Numbered from the stretch's first letter, positions 25,717-34,857 are shown. The stretch: DNA of 48,388 nt from Bradyrhizobium sp. AS23.2 (GCF_001908185.1 NZ_LGHM01000216.1:1-48388); one strand, 5' to 3'. The notes: generated from the letters alone by a model not told the origin. Numbers and translations: made by a program.

Positions 25717-27091
25717 GGCGCCTCTTGCGCGGTGGGTAGCGCCGCGCGATCTCGCGCGCCACGACGCTCGCAGGCTTGATATTGGCGCCCGCGAGCCAGA
25801 TGTCGCTGACCTTGCCGCGCTTGTCGCGGACGCGGCGCACCGGCTCGCCATGACTGGAATAGCCGGCGGCCCAGGCGAGCTTGCCGGTGTCGCGGCCGGT
25901 GACCTCGATCTCGGCGGCATCCATAAACGGGTTGTTGAACTGCGGATTGGCGACGAGCACCCGGTTGCCGATCGGCACGAGGTCTGTAGCGCCCCAGATC
26001 GTCCACCAGCGGCCGGTCCAGTCGCGCACGCGCCGGTCGGGTGCACCGCGGGTCTGGAACACGCGCAGGATCTGCATCGCGCCGTCCATCCAGAACGGCG
26101 CTGCGCCGTCGATGGAGTTGCTGAGGATGCTGATCGCAAGCTCGCAGGCAGGGATGGAGCAGGTCCGGGAGATGTAGCCCTGGAAACCGCCACCATGGCC
26201 GAACCAGTCCCAGCCGTCGGTTTTGCCGGCGCTGACGCCCAAGCCGTAATAGCCCTCGAAGTTTTGCGGGATGCGCCAATGGTTTCGCGTCATCTCGCGG
26301 CGGCTCGCGACCGACAGCACGCTTTTCCTTGCGTTGGGCGCAAGCTGCGCGAAGAAGCGGGCCGTATCGCCGGCGGTCGCGACGAAGCCCGCGGCCGATG
26401 CCATGGCGTAGGCGGGATTGTCGCCGGGGACGACGCATCGCTCGCCCAGCGGCAGTTTTCGCGTGTGGCCGCGCGCGAAGGGCGTGCCTTTGGCAAGCGG
26501 CGCATTCGGCTCGGTCTCGCGCAAGCCCGCGGGTTCGATGATCTCGCGCATGATCCAGACGGTGTAGGGCTCCTTCGTCACGGCTTCGATCACGAGACCG
26601 ATCAGCCCAAAACCGTGATTGGAGTACTTGAAGCGCGTGCCGGGTTCGATCGCGGTCGGCAGCTTCAATTCCGCGAGCAGCTCCTTGGCGTTGAGATAGG
26701 GGCGGCTGTCGATGAACTGGCCGGAATCGGCGCCGTCGCGCGTCAGCCCGGCGCTGTGCGAGAGCACTTGCGCAATCGTCGTCCCGGCGACGCGCGGATG
26801 CAGGCCGCCGACATATTGACCGATCGGGTCGTCGAGCCGGAGCTTGCCTTGCTCGCGCAGCTTCATGATGCCGGCCGAGGTAAAGCTCTTGGAGTGGGAG
26901 GCGATGCGGAAACGGTGGCGCGGGGTGAGCTTCTCGCCGGTGTCGAGATTGGCGAGGCCGAATGCATGCTCGGCGACGACCTCGCCGCGATGGGCGAATG
27001 CGACGATGACGCCCGGCTGTTGTAATGTTGTCAGCTGGAATTCGATCCAGGAGCCGATGTAGTCGATCGCGGATCGTAGCCACGTGTCCAT
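25706..27091 (-). CDS. Serine hydrolase, beta-lactamase/PBP-like family, cytoplasmic
   Basis: A 461-residue member of the class C beta-lactamase superfamily. Motif 1 is SHSK at 65-68 (Ser65, Lys68), motif 2 is YSN at 156-158, and HGGGFQGY supplies the third motif. A C-terminal domain of about 130 residues follows (from LRVFQTRG), as in D-aminopeptidase-like and esterase members. No signal peptide is visible from ATG 27091; the upstream in-frame ATG 27187 does not add one. So unlike the paralogue at 3294 it is probably cytoplasmic. Substrate is unknown. Confidence 0.88.
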   Translation of the reverse strand: MDTWLRSAIDYIGSWIEFQLTTLQQPGVIVAFAHRGEVVAEHAFGLANLDTGEKLTPRHRFRIASHSKSFTSAGIMKLREQGKLRLDDPIGQYVGGLHPRVAGTTIAQVLSHSAGLTRDGADSGQFIDSRPYLNAKELLAELKLPTAIEPGTRFKYSNHGFGLIGLVIEAVTKEPYTVWIMREIIEPAGLRETEPNAPLAKGTPFARGHTRKLPLGERCVVPGDNPAYAMASAAGFVATAGDTARFFAQLAPNARKSVLSVASRREMTRNHWRIPQNFEGYYGLGVSAGKTDGWDWFGHGGGFQGYISRTCSIPACELAISILSNSIDGAAPFWMDGAMQILRVFQTRGAPDRRVRDWTGRWWTIWGATDLVPIGNRVLVANPQFNNPFMDAAEIEVTGRDTGKLAWAAGYSSHGEPVRRVRDKRGKVSDIWLAGANIKPASVVAREIARRYPPRKRRPTP

Positions 27092-27199
27092 TGCGCACCA
27101 ATTTGCGAGGTGAGGATCGGTGCGTGAGGCTAGCCGAGAAAGCGGAACGGGCACAACCCTGAGGTTGTACCCGTTCGCTTCATTCAAAGATGCGATGTC

Positions 27200-27742
27200 T
27201 CAGTAGACGAGCGTCGCGCCGGTCGGCTTGTCGAGCGCAGCGGCAAGCGAGCGATACTCGGAGCTGTCGGTGCCGGCGAGCGAAGCGATCTTGTTCAGAT
27301 GATACTGCGCCTGTTCGCGGTTGCCCTGCTCGAGCTGCCAGAGGCCGTAATACTGCCAGGTGCGAACATGGTTCGGATCGTCCTTCAGCGCCAGCTCGTA
27401 ATAGACCTTCGACGACTGGTAGTTGCCGAGCTTGCGATAGGAGTAGCCGATCAGATTGGCGACGTCGGCGACGTCGTCGCGCTTGAGCGACTTCAACTGG
27501 TCGATCGCGCTCGTGTAGTCGTGGCTATCGTAGATTGTGGCGTAGGCGGTGCGATAGGCGGCGAGGAATTTGGGATCACTGATGGAGGAGCTCTTCTTCT
27601 TCCCCTTTTTGGTGGAGGTGTCCGACTTCGGCGGCGACGAGGGCTCGTCGCTGCCCGCGGCGTAGGCGCTGGTCAGCGCCGGCGCGGCCGCCAGCGTCAT
27701 GGAGACGAGTCCCGGCACCAGAAGCATTGAGAGTCTGCGCAT
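27200..27742 (-). CDS. TPR-repeat protein, exported
   Basis: A 180-residue protein. The signal peptide covers residues 1-29 (cut near AYAAGS), followed by a Ser/Lys-rich linker. At about residues 66-150 there are two to three tetratricopeptide units, for example VANLIGYSYRKLGNYQSS and VRTWQYYGLWQLEQGNREQA. TPR units bind other proteins, so a periplasmic scaffold role is plausible; no partner is indicated. Confidence 0.85.
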   Translation of the reverse strand: MRRLSMLLVPGLVSMTLAAAPALTSAYAAGSDEPSSPPKSDTSTKKGKKKSSSISDPKFLAAYRTAYATIYDSHDYTSAIDQLKSLKRDDVADVANLIGYSYRKLGNYQSSKVYYELALKDDPNHVRTWQYYGLWQLEQGNREQAQYHLNKIASLAGTDSSEYRSLAAALDKPTGATLVY

Positions 27743-27991
27743 CTAAGTTCTCCCGTATGGAATGTGGCGATCCTACACGATTGCCCGAAGACCGGAACAC
27801 CCATCGGGCCAAAACATTCCCGGCTGGCCGGTCTATTCGCCCTGCCGCAGATGACAAACTTGTCATCGAGATGAACGGAAGCTGGCAAGGAGCTTCAGAC
27901 TGGGTTCAGTGCGCACTGCCTAGGCTCACACCTACGATCGAAGGGTAGGCGAGAGGGCGCCGCCTCGAGATCCTTCAAGAGGAGACCAACC

Positions 27992-28357
27992 ATGTTGAAG
28001 ACCTTTTCCGCAGCCTTGCTCGCAGCTTCCGTGATCGCAGCCCCGGCCTTCGCCGCCGAGGCCGGCAAGACCACCACGACCGCGCCGGTGATCAAGGCGG
28101 ACCAGAGCCAGACCAAGGTGTCGAACACCGCCGCGAAACCCGATGCCGGCGTCAAGGCCGACGCGAAGGCTGCCGACGTCAAGGCGGATGCCAAGGTGGA
28201 TACCAAGAAGGCGATGAACGCGCACGCCGCCGTCACGCCCGACGAGCACAAGACCGTGCGTACGCATCGCCATCACCACAAGCATCTGTCGGCCAAGAAG
28301 TCGCCGAAGGCGCAGCCGGACGTCACCAAGCCGGCGACCACTGACAAGCGCAGCTGA
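27992..28357 (+). CDS. Small secreted Lys/His-rich protein
   Basis: A 121-residue protein with a clear signal peptide (cut after AFA, residue 21) and a ribosome site AAGAGGAGA. The mature part is Lys/Ala/Asp-rich with repeating KADAKAADVKADAKVDTKK and a basic cluster THRHHHKHLSAKK. It has no Cys and no recognisable fold and is probably disordered in the periplasm. The His cluster could bind metals, which is only inference. Confidence 0.72.
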   Translation: MLKTFSAALLAASVIAAPAFAAEAGKTTTTAPVIKADQSQTKVSNTAAKPDAGVKADAKAADVKADAKVDTKKAMNAHAAVTPDEHKTVRTHRHHHKHLSAKKSPKAQPDVTKPATTDKRS

Positions 28358-28571
28358 CGACTGATCCCGCGCGGCGGCATCCCTGCATTGCCCCCGCTGC
28401 CGCGTGCGGAATTCAGGCCCGGCCCGTTCGCCATGCCTTGCGCGAAAGCTCGAGGTGTCGGTGGCGGGCCGGTGCGCCATTCGCGCCGGCGCGGAGGGCG
28501 CAAGCGAATTCCCTTGACGCAACCTTGGAGCTAGAACATCCCCAAGTCTGTTCGAGGGGAGAGCGCGACCT

Positions 28572-28994
28572 GTGGGGCGATTGGCGAAACGTGCGGTGAT
28601 CCTGGCATTGCCGCTGGCGCTTGCGGCATGTTTCGGCAGCGATGGCGACCGTCCGTCCCTGATGGAGGGGACGCAGGCCGGAGGCCCGCAGCCCTTTCCC
28701 GACAATTTCCGCAGCGACACACTCGGCTTGATGCGCTCCTATCTCAACAATCCGGTCGCCGTGCGCGACGCCAGCATGGCCGAGCCGGTGCAGCGTGAGG
28801 TCGGCGGGCGACAGTTCTATGTGAGCTGCCTGCACTTCACGCCGCGTGAGACCGACGGCAGCTACAAGGGCATGCGCGAGCGCGCCGTGATCTTCGTGAA
28901 CGGGCGGGCCGACCGCGTCGTCGATCGCGCCAGCGAGCTCTGCGCCGGTGCGGTTTACGCTCCCTTTCCGGAACTGGAAAAGATGACGCGGTAG
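28572..28994 (+). CDS. Putative lipoprotein, function unknown
   Basis: A 140-residue protein starting with GTG at 28572 after GGGGAGAG. The signal LALPLALAAC places the lipid Cys at residue 20. The mature region has FRSDTLGLMRSYLNNPVAVRD and two Cys residues (SCLHF, LCAGAVY) that may pair. It is typical of small Rhizobiales lipoproteins with no known role. Confidence 0.75.
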   Translation: MGRLAKRAVILALPLALAACFGSDGDRPSLMEGTQAGGPQPFPDNFRSDTLGLMRSYLNNPVAVRDASMAEPVQREVGGRQFYVSCLHFTPRETDGSYKGMRERAVIFVNGRADRVVDRASELCAGAVYAPFPELEKMTR

Positions 28995-29280
28995 CGCAAA
29001 GCCCGCCTTCATCGCCTGGTGCTAGGAGAGAGGTCGCCGGAGCCGCTGGATCACATTTTGGCGAGCTTTGAACGGGGCCGTTTTGCCTTGCGACTAATCG
29101 TTACGGCAGGCCTTGCGCAAGCGACAGAAACAGTCGGTGCAAGGCAACGTGACGGAACAAATCGCGTTGTTGCCACCCCCGTCACAGTAACGAACGATCA
29201 ACGTTCCGGCATCGCCGCGAGGCAACCAAATTCACGCCACGTTGTTTGGTTTGCTGAGGGTCGATCTTGAAAGAACGGGG

Positions 29281-29994
29281 ATGAACATGAGGACGATTTG
29301 GCTCGGCGCCGCCGCTCTGCTTGCGCTGGCCGCGCCGGCCGCGGCAGCCGACATGCAGCCGCGCACCTACACCAAGGCGCCGGTCTACACGCCGCCGCAG
29401 GTGATCTACAACTGGACCGGCTTCTACATCGGCGGCCATGTCGGCGGCGCTTTCGCCGGCGACAGCAGCTTCCAGTCGAGCGACGCGCGCTTCCTGGGCG
29501 GCGTGCAGGGTGGCTTCGACTACCAGTTCGCGCCCAACTGGGTGGTGGGTATCGAGGCCCAGTATTCCTGGCTGCCGACCAACAACAACGGTGTATTGTT
29601 CCCGCTGGGTACGCAGGTGACATCCAACACCGACCAGATCGGGTCGGTGACGGGCCGCATCGGCTACACCTGGGGGCCAACGCTGCTCTACGCCAAGGGC
29701 GGCTACGCCTGGCGTAACAACAATCTCGGCGTCAACATTGCCGGCGTGCCCCAGGCCTTCACCACCACCGGCAACAGCAAGGACGGCTACACGGTCGGCG
29801 CCGGCCTCGAATACATGTTCGCGCCGAACTGGTCGGCCAAGGCCGAGTACCAGTACTACAATTTCGGCAGCACGACTTTCACCTCCGGCCCGGCCGACAT
29901 CGCCGGTGTCCGCGGCCGGGAGGACGACCATACCGTCAAGGTCGGTGTGAACTACCGCTTCGGCTGGGGCGGTCCGGCAGCCTCGCGCTACTGA
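29281..29994 (+). CDS. Outer-membrane beta-barrel protein, Omp25/RopB-like
   Basis: A 237-residue outer-membrane protein (start 29281; 29287 is an alternative). The signal peptide ends AAAADM. A short linker leads to YNWTGFYIGGHVGGAF, the hallmark opening strand of this Rhizobiales porin-like family. Alternating hydrophobic strands follow, and the chain ends VKVGVNYRFGWGGPAASRY with the expected penultimate strand. It probably forms an 8-strand barrel. A good terminator follows at 30021. In 28995-29280 I see only spacer. Confidence 0.9.
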   Translation: MNMRTIWLGAAALLALAAPAAAADMQPRTYTKAPVYTPPQVIYNWTGFYIGGHVGGAFAGDSSFQSSDARFLGGVQGGFDYQFAPNWVVGIEAQYSWLPTNNNGVLFPLGTQVTSNTDQIGSVTGRIGYTWGPTLLYAKGGYAWRNNNLGVNIAGVPQAFTTTGNSKDGYTVGAGLEYMFAPNWSAKAEYQYYNFGSTTFTSGPADIAGVRGREDDHTVKVGVNYRFGWGGPAASRY

Positions 29995-30020
29995 CGCACC
30001 GTCAACGACCACGATCTGAG

Positions 30021-30050
30021 AAAGGCCGGCCGCCGCCGGCCTTTCGTTTG
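30021..30050 (+). terminator. Rho-independent terminator after the Omp25-like gene
   Basis: AAAGGCCGGC and GCCGGCCTTT are exact inverses with a short CGCC centre, followed by CGTTTG. It is 27 bases after the stop codon. Confidence 0.8.
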
Positions 30051-30149
30051 CCAGCCCCTCGTTTGCCTTGCGTGAACCATCCGGCGCATCATTTGCAGGC
30101 AAACATTCAGGCGCGCCCCTTCTCACGCGCGTCATGGGGCCGGGGTAAA

Positions 30150-30166
30150 GCAAAAATAATTTTTGC
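30150..30166. promoter_or_regulatory. AT-rich inverted repeat
   Basis: GCAAAAA-TAA-TTTTTGC stands out from the GC-rich surroundings 65 bases before the small secreted protein gene. It could be an operator or a bent promoter region. Confidence 0.3.
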
Positions 30167-30230
30167 CGCTTACGGAACTCGCGCTCCGGAACGCGTTATA
30201 TGAGAGCTACGGGTTGGTGGGACGACGGAC

Positions 30231-30473
30231 ATGCGTATTCTTGTGTCGGCAGTAGTGCTTTCGTGCTTCATCTCCCTGCCGTGCTCTGCACAGACAATCC
30301 TCAAATCCGAGCCGTTGGTGCTGGCACCCTATGAGGTGGCCTTCGTCAAGGACGCCTCCTGTCCGTCGGGAAAGGTGCTGAAGGTCACCGGGGCAATCCG
30401 CGGGCTGCATCGCCGGAAGTCCTGTGTGGTGCTGACGGGCGAGCAGGCTTCGCTGGCGACCGCGACGCCCTGA
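30231..30473 (+). CDS. Small secreted protein, function unknown
   Basis: An 80-residue protein with signal peptide (cut after CSA, near residue 20). The mature 60 residues include VLAPYEVAFVKDASCPSGKV and a second Cys in RRKSCVVL, giving one likely disulfide. It reads as a compact periplasmic protein; I cannot name a family. Confidence 0.7.
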   Translation: MRILVSAVVLSCFISLPCSAQTILKSEPLVLAPYEVAFVKDASCPSGKVLKVTGAIRGLHRRKSCVVLTGEQASLATATP

Positions 30474-30497
30474 GCCCCCCAGGCTTCCGGCCGGATT

Positions 30498-30752
30498 TCA
30501 CGAATTCAGGTTCAGCTCCGTCCTGGACTGCCGCTCGGCCTCGGCCTTGTTCTGGGCCGGGTCCTCGCCTTGGGCTGCCGGGCAGGGCCTGATCTCGTAG
30601 TCGTTGTCGAGCACCCGGCGTGGTCCGGGACGCTCGTCGTCGGCTGACACATCCACGACCAAGCCACTCCGCTCGGCGAGTTTCCAGACGTCGGCCTCGC
30701 CCGGATAGGCTTTGCTGATTTGGGCGTCGTTGCAAAACAGGGCGTAGGGCAT
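30498..30752 (-). CDS. Small cytosolic protein, function unknown
   Basis: An 84-residue protein from ATG 30752 (MPYALFCNDAQISKAYPGEA). Residues 1-60 look folded, with a conserved-looking Trp-Lys-Leu and a final DYEIRPC; the rest is polar and probably disordered. No domain recognised. An in-frame start at 30821 exists but its extra 23 residues lack character. Confidence 0.62.
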   Translation of the reverse strand: MPYALFCNDAQISKAYPGEADVWKLAERSGLVVDVSADDERPGPRRVLDNDYEIRPCPAAQGEDPAQNKAEAERQSRTELNLNS

Positions 30753-30916
30753 TCTTCCTGCTCCCGGAAAGCGCGTTAACGACTTCGCTGGGGAGGGAGT
30801 TCCGGCTGGCAGTGTGATCACGGAGCCGTGATCGGGGCGTTTGGTGTCCTGAGTCGTAAACGAGTCCTGAATCCCAGAAAAAAGAATCCCTGGGACTCTC
30901 CGGCCGGAATCAGCGG

Positions 30917-31036
30917 ATGTTTTTGGCCATGACGAGCGACCTCAAAACCTCCTGCGGGCACATGCTCCTGCCGTTGACGCTGGCGCTGTTCGGCGCCTGC
31001 GCGGCCAATCTCTGGCTGGTGTGGTCCTGGCTGTGA
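30917..31036 (+). CDS. Possible 39-residue membrane peptide
   Basis: ATG 30917 opens MFLAMTSDLKTSCGHMLLPL followed by TLALFGACAANLWLVWSWL. One hydrophobic helix takes up the C-terminal half. The ribosome site is weak and the start may be the later ATG at 30929. It could be a real small membrane protein or chance; it ends 4 bases before the convergent gene at 31041. Confidence 0.38.
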   Translation: MFLAMTSDLKTSCGHMLLPLTLALFGACAANLWLVWSWL

Positions 31037-31040
31037 GGCG

Positions 31041-31478
31041 CTAGCCGCCTCGCTTTTCCGCCGGCGGGCGGGGGGAGGCGTCGCGCATGTCGGCGCGGAG
31101 CCGCGCGAAGGTCGCCGCACAATATTCCTCACGTTCGCGCTCGAACCGTTCCTGGTGCTTGCGGAAATTGGCAATGCGGGCCTGCATCTCGCTGCGAACG
31201 TCGCTCATCCGCGGCGGCGGGACCTGGACGGGGTGAGGTTGGGCGAGCGGCGGGGACTCGGGTGGTGATACGGCCGCTGGAGGCTCGGGTGGCGATACGG
31301 CGGCCGGAGGCTCGGCTTCGACCGCAACGGCCCGGACGGTAACAATCTCCGTCGTGACTGCGAACGCGGTCGTGGAGGGCTCCTCCGGTGGATGGAAGGC
31401 ACCCCTTTTGCCGGTTACCGATTGGACGAAGGCCATTGTCTGCGCGATCAGCGCGTCGCGTTCCTTGATCCACTTCAT
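31041..31478 (-). CDS. Pro-rich protein with charged C-terminal helix, function unknown
   Basis: A 145-residue protein with a GAGGTG ribosome site. Residues 1-35 include IAQTMAFVQSVTGKRG. The middle is Pro/Glu-rich with a repeated unit (PPAAVSPPEP, PPAAVSPPES). The C-terminal MSDVRSEMQARIANFRKHQE followed by RFERERE is a long charged helix, perhaps a coiled coil. Function is unknown. Confidence 0.65.
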   Translation of the reverse strand: MKWIKERDALIAQTMAFVQSVTGKRGAFHPPEEPSTTAFAVTTEIVTVRAVAVEAEPPAAVSPPEPPAAVSPPESPPLAQPHPVQVPPPRMSDVRSEMQARIANFRKHQERFEREREEYCAATFARLRADMRDASPRPPAEKRGG

Positions 31479-31581
31479 GGTGCACCTCGGTTGGAGCTAT
31501 TCCAGCAAAGCTGGTCGGCCGAATCAAGGAGGTGACCCCGCAGGGGATTGCATATTTTTCCCGAACGCCTGACAGTAGGGC

Positions 31582-31752
31582 ATGGGTGCCAAGACCAAGA
31601 CAGAGCAGTCGGACGAAGCGCAGGGCCTGAGGCTCGTGCGCGCCTTCTTGTTGCTGCCGCCCGACAAGCGCGCGGAGGTAATCGCGTTCGTCGAGGAATT
31701 GGTGCGTGCCCATGGCCGGCCCGAGGAGGGCACCGAGGTGTCCCCGCGTTGA
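31582..31752 (+). CDS. Short 56-residue protein, function unknown
   Basis: ATG 31582 opens MGAKTKTEQSDEAQGLRLVR then AFLLLPPDKRAEVIAFVEEL. The second part resembles the short helical pair (LLPPDKRAEVIAFVEEL) found in small regulators and antitoxin-like proteins of this group. There is no HTH in front of it, so it may be a stand-alone remnant. It is divergent from the Pro-rich gene. Confidence 0.5.
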   Translation: MGAKTKTEQSDEAQGLRLVRAFLLLPPDKRAEVIAFVEELVRAHGRPEEGTEVSPR

Positions 31753-31755
31753 GCG

Positions 31756-31971
31756 CTATCGCTCGCGCGGGTTGACGTTGGGCACGAAGGGCGCGCCGAC
31801 CACCCGGATCGGCTCCCGAGTTGCCACTTCCATCGGCCTGCTGTCGGCGAGCTGTTTCTCCGGCGCCTGTCCAAAGACAGGCTCGAACAATGCAAGCGTG
31901 GCGGCCACCACAGCGTCACCGCCCCCAACAGAAACGCGTTTCGATTTTCTTCTCTGATCCGCATCGGCCAA
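31756..31971 (-). CDS. Possible small protein, function unknown
   Basis: A 71-residue frame from TTG 31971 (LADADQRRKSKRVSVGGGDA). It has a hydrophobic middle (AVVAATLALFEPVFGQ) like a signal or anchor and ends IRVVGAPFVPNVNPRER, a tail type I associate with small exported proteins of Rhizobiales. The start is uncertain; ATG 32091 is an in-frame alternative with less natural sequence. The rest of 31972-32173 is spacer before the chemotaxis receptor gene. Confidence 0.4.
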   Translation of the reverse strand: MADADQRRKSKRVSVGGGDAVVAATLALFEPVFGQAPEKQLADSRPMEVATREPIRVVGAPFVPNVNPRER

Positions 31972-32173
31972 GAACGATCGGCCCGGGCCATTGGCTCCGG
32001 ACCGCCGAGAGCGGACCAACGCTGCCAGAGATGACTGAAGCTTATGCGCGGGCCGCGAACGGTTATTTTTCCGTAAGACCACGAGCGTCATTTAGGATCA
32101 AATCTTAACGACCGCCGGTTCCAATGGCGCCGCTGCGACTGCTTCGGTCGCTGAAAATCATTGGGCGGCCGAA

Positions 32174-33871
32174 ATGAGCTTTTTGAATAATTTGAAGATC
32201 GTCTGGAAGGTCGCGCTGATCGTGACCGTGATGGGTTGTGCGCTGGTCGGCGTCGCCGCCTTCGGAACGCGCGAACTCTCTGTAACCGTCGACGGATACA
32301 GCGAACTCGCCGCGGCGCAATCGTCGGCGCTTAACTTGACGCGAGCCTTGCGCCGCGTCGAGACGTATCACGCCGCGCTCTATGCGGTCTTCACCGAGGC
32401 GACCGAGGCAGGCAACGCCAATCGTCTCAAGACCGCAACCCAGAACCGCGACGAAATTCGTCAATTCCTGGAGGCGGCGGAGCAAGACGATCCGTCGCGC
32501 GCAAGCGAGATCAAGACCATGAGCAGCCAGTTGAAGACCGTGTTCATGGGCTGCGATCCGGTACTTCAGGCTGGCTCGCAGGCGAGCAGCCAGGAAGAGA
32601 ATGCGAAGGCCGCCGATCGGGCGCACAAGGAGTGCGATCCACTGATCGAAGCGGCCCTGGTGCGCATCAATACATTCGTAGGCGAGACTGCCCGGGCGGT
32701 TGTCAAGCGCAAGGAAGCCATCGATCGTGACGCCAAATCCGCGACCTGGACCGTGATGGGCGTCAGCGCCTGCGGCCTGTTCGTCGGCATCGCGATCGCG
32801 CTGTTCATCGGCCTCAAGGCGATGTCGCAGCCGATCGCCCGGCTCAAGCTCGCCATGGAGGGGCTCGCGCGCAACGATCTGAAGACAGAGGTGCCCGAGA
32901 AAGACCGCCGCGACGAGATCGGCGACATGGCCAGGACCGTCGAAGTGTTCAAGACCAACGCGCTGGAAGTGGAGCGTCTCAAGGCTGCGCAGGTCGAGGC
33001 GGAGAAGCAGGCTGCCGAGCAGCGCCGCCGCGACATGTTCAACCTTGCCGACGGCTTCGAACGTGCGGTCGGCGAGATCGTCGAAACCGTCGGATCCGCC
33101 TCCACCGAGCTCGAGGCATCGTCCTCGACCCTGGCAACCACCGCGCAACGCGCGCAGGAGCTGACCTCGGTCGTCGTGACCGCTTCAGGCGAAGCCACCG
33201 GCAACGTGCAATCGGTCGCGACCGCCACGGAGGAGCTGTCCTCCTCGGTCAACGAGATCAGCCGGCAGGTGCAGGAATCGGCGCGGATGGCGGGCGATGC
33301 CGTTAGCCAGGCCCGCACCACGACCGAGCGGGTCAGCGAACTCTCGATCGCGGCGACGCGGATCGGCGATGTCGTCGAGCTGATCAATACCATTGCCGGC
33401 CAGACCAACCTCCTGGCGCTGAACGCCACGATCGAAGCGGCGCGCGCCGGCGAAGCGGGCCGCGGCTTCGCCGTCGTCGCCTCGGAGGTGAAGACACTGG
33501 CCGAGCAAACCGCAAAGGCGACCGGCGAGATCAGCCAGCAGATCTCCGGCATCCAGAGCGCGACCCAGGAATCGGTGAATGCGATCCGGGACATCTCTGC
33601 GACGATCGAGCGGCTGTCGGAGGTGTCCTCGACCATCGCCGCGGCTGTCGAGGAGCAGGGTGCCGCGACCCAGGAGATCGCACGCAACGTGCAGCAGGCC
33701 GCCCATGGCACCCAGCAGGTCTCCTCGAACATCACCGACGTGCAGCGTGGCGCCGTCGAGACCGGCTCGGCTTCGTCGCAGGTGCTCTCGACCGCCAAAA
33801 TGCTGGCAAGCGACAGCAACCGGCTGAAGGACGAAGTCGGGAAATTCCTCCGGACGGTGCGCGCAGCGTAA
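32174..33871 (+). CDS. Methyl-accepting chemotaxis protein
   Basis: A 565-residue chemoreceptor. TM1 spans about residues 9-31, a periplasmic four-helix-type sensor domain follows to about 190, and TM2 spans about 192-214. A HAMP domain comes next (KAMSQPIARLKLAMEGLARN), then a cytoplasmic signalling domain. The hairpin tip is intact: IAGQTNLLALNATIEAARAG then EAGRGFAVVASEVKTLAEQ, which binds CheA and CheW. Methylation helices flank it. No C-terminal CheR-binding pentapeptide is present. The ligand is unknown; the sensor has two Cys residues near GCDP and KECDP that could pair. A GC hairpin follows at 33891. Confidence 0.95.
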   Translation: MSFLNNLKIVWKVALIVTVMGCALVGVAAFGTRELSVTVDGYSELAAAQSSALNLTRALRRVETYHAALYAVFTEATEAGNANRLKTATQNRDEIRQFLEAAEQDDPSRASEIKTMSSQLKTVFMGCDPVLQAGSQASSQEENAKAADRAHKECDPLIEAALVRINTFVGETARAVVKRKEAIDRDAKSATWTVMGVSACGLFVGIAIALFIGLKAMSQPIARLKLAMEGLARNDLKTEVPEKDRRDEIGDMARTVEVFKTNALEVERLKAAQVEAEKQAAEQRRRDMFNLADGFERAVGEIVETVGSASTELEASSSTLATTAQRAQELTSVVVTASGEATGNVQSVATATEELSSSVNEISRQVQESARMAGDAVSQARTTTERVSELSIAATRIGDVVELINTIAGQTNLLALNATIEAARAGEAGRGFAVVASEVKTLAEQTAKATGEISQQISGIQSATQESVNAIRDISATIERLSEVSSTIAAAVEEQGAATQEIARNVQQAAHGTQQVSSNITDVQRGAVETGSASSQVLSTAKMLASDSNRLKDEVGKFLRTVRAA

Positions 33872-33890
33872 GCCGGGCGACGCACAAGGT

Positions 33891-33911
33891 CCGGCGGCCT
33901 TGCGCCGCCGG
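33891..33911. terminator. GC-rich hairpin between convergent genes
   Basis: CCGGCGGC-CTTGC-GCCGCCGG lies 19 bases after the receptor stop. It has no U-tract on either side, so it may be a weak or factor-assisted bidirectional stop. Confidence 0.5.
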
Positions 33912-33924
33912 CGAGCCGCAGTTC

Positions 33925-34038
33925 CTATTGCGGCAGCAAGAGAGCCATGGCGATTGCGAAAAGGAAGCCCGTCGCGACGATCGCCGCCGCGGCACCGGCG
34001 ATGATCTTGGCGATCTCTCGGCTGGTATAGGGATGCAT
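33925..34038 (-). CDS. Possible 37-residue single-pass membrane protein
   Basis: The frame reads MHPYTSREIAKIIAGAAAAI then VATGFLFAIAMALLLPQ. A short polar head precedes one long hydrophobic helix. No clear ribosome site. The composition is strongly protein-like, so I list it. Confidence 0.45.
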   Translation of the reverse strand: MHPYTSREIAKIIAGAAAAIVATGFLFAIAMALLLPQ

Positions 34039-34137
34039 GCGATGTGCACTCTACCGCATGTTGAACTCTGATCCAATCTGTGGTCAGTAGCCGTCCCCGC
34101 GACGCGAGCGGTCAACTCCATTCCCGAAGGCAGAGAC

Positions 34138-34857
34138 ATGAGCGAGGACATCAGCGGCGGCTGGGCCGCGTCCGCGGCCGCCTGGATCGTCGAGCAGGGG
34201 CAAGACGGCGACTATGGCCGTCGCTTCGTGCTGGATGCGCCGATGCGGGCGCGGATCGAGGGACGCGGGTTTCGCAATGCGCTCGACGTTGGCTGCGGGG
34301 AGGGGCGCTTCTGCCGCATCATGCAGCGCGCCGGCATCCGCACGACCGGCGTCGATCCGACCGAAGCGCTGCTCGCGCGCGCCAGGGAATTGGACCCGCA
34401 TGGCGACTATCGGCTCGGCAGGGCCGAGACGATGGACGCCGATGCGTCCTATGATCTCGTCGTCAGCTATCTCAGCCTGATCGACATGCCGGATCTCGCT
34501 GGGGCCATCGCGAAGATGGTGGCCGCGCTGCGGCCGGGCGGCACGCTGCTGATCGCCAACCTGACCAGCTTCAACACCGCGGGCCAGCCCGATGGATGGA
34601 AGCGCGACCGCGAGGGTATCCCGCGCTTCGCGATCGACCACTACATGGACGAGCGGCCGATCTGGGTCAGCTGGAACGGCATCCGTGTCCAGAACTGGCA
34701 TCGTCCGCTCAGCACCTATATGACGCTGCTGCTCGATCACCGCCTCCAGTTGCGCCTGTTCGTCGAACCGCAGCCCACAGCCGGCGATCCCGATAGAATT
34801 GCCCATCATCGCCGCGTGCCCTTCTTCCACATCATGGAGTGGCAGAAGCCGGCTTGA
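34138..34857 (+). CDS. Class I SAM-dependent methyltransferase
   Basis: A 239-residue Rossmann-fold methyltransferase. Motif I is LDVGCGEGRFCRIMQRAG (SAM binding), with the acidic residue of motif II in TGVDPTEALL. ASYDLVVSYLSLIDMPD is the post-motif segment and LRPGGTLLIANL is motif IV/V. The acceptor substrate is unknown. It is of the Methyltransf_11/25 type. The next gene is another methyltransferase 81 bases downstream, but the two are not close relatives. Confidence 0.88.
   Translation: MSEDISGGWAASAAAWIVEQGQDGDYGRRFVLDAPMRARIEGRGFRNALDVGCGEGRFCRIMQRAGIRTTGVDPTEALLARARELDPHGDYRLGRAETMDADASYDLVVSYLSLIDMPDLAGAIAKMVAALRPGGTLLIANLTSFNTAGQPDGWKRDREGIPRFAIDHYMDERPIWVSWNGIRVQNWHRPLSTYMTLLLDHRLQLRLFVEPQPTAGDPDRIAHHRRVPFFHIMEWQKPA

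Noticed and set aside
30174..30197. Possible EcfG general-stress promoter (GGAAC...CGTT)
   Set aside because: The spacer is 15 bases, one to two shorter than the accepted range, and the arms overlap a local palindrome.
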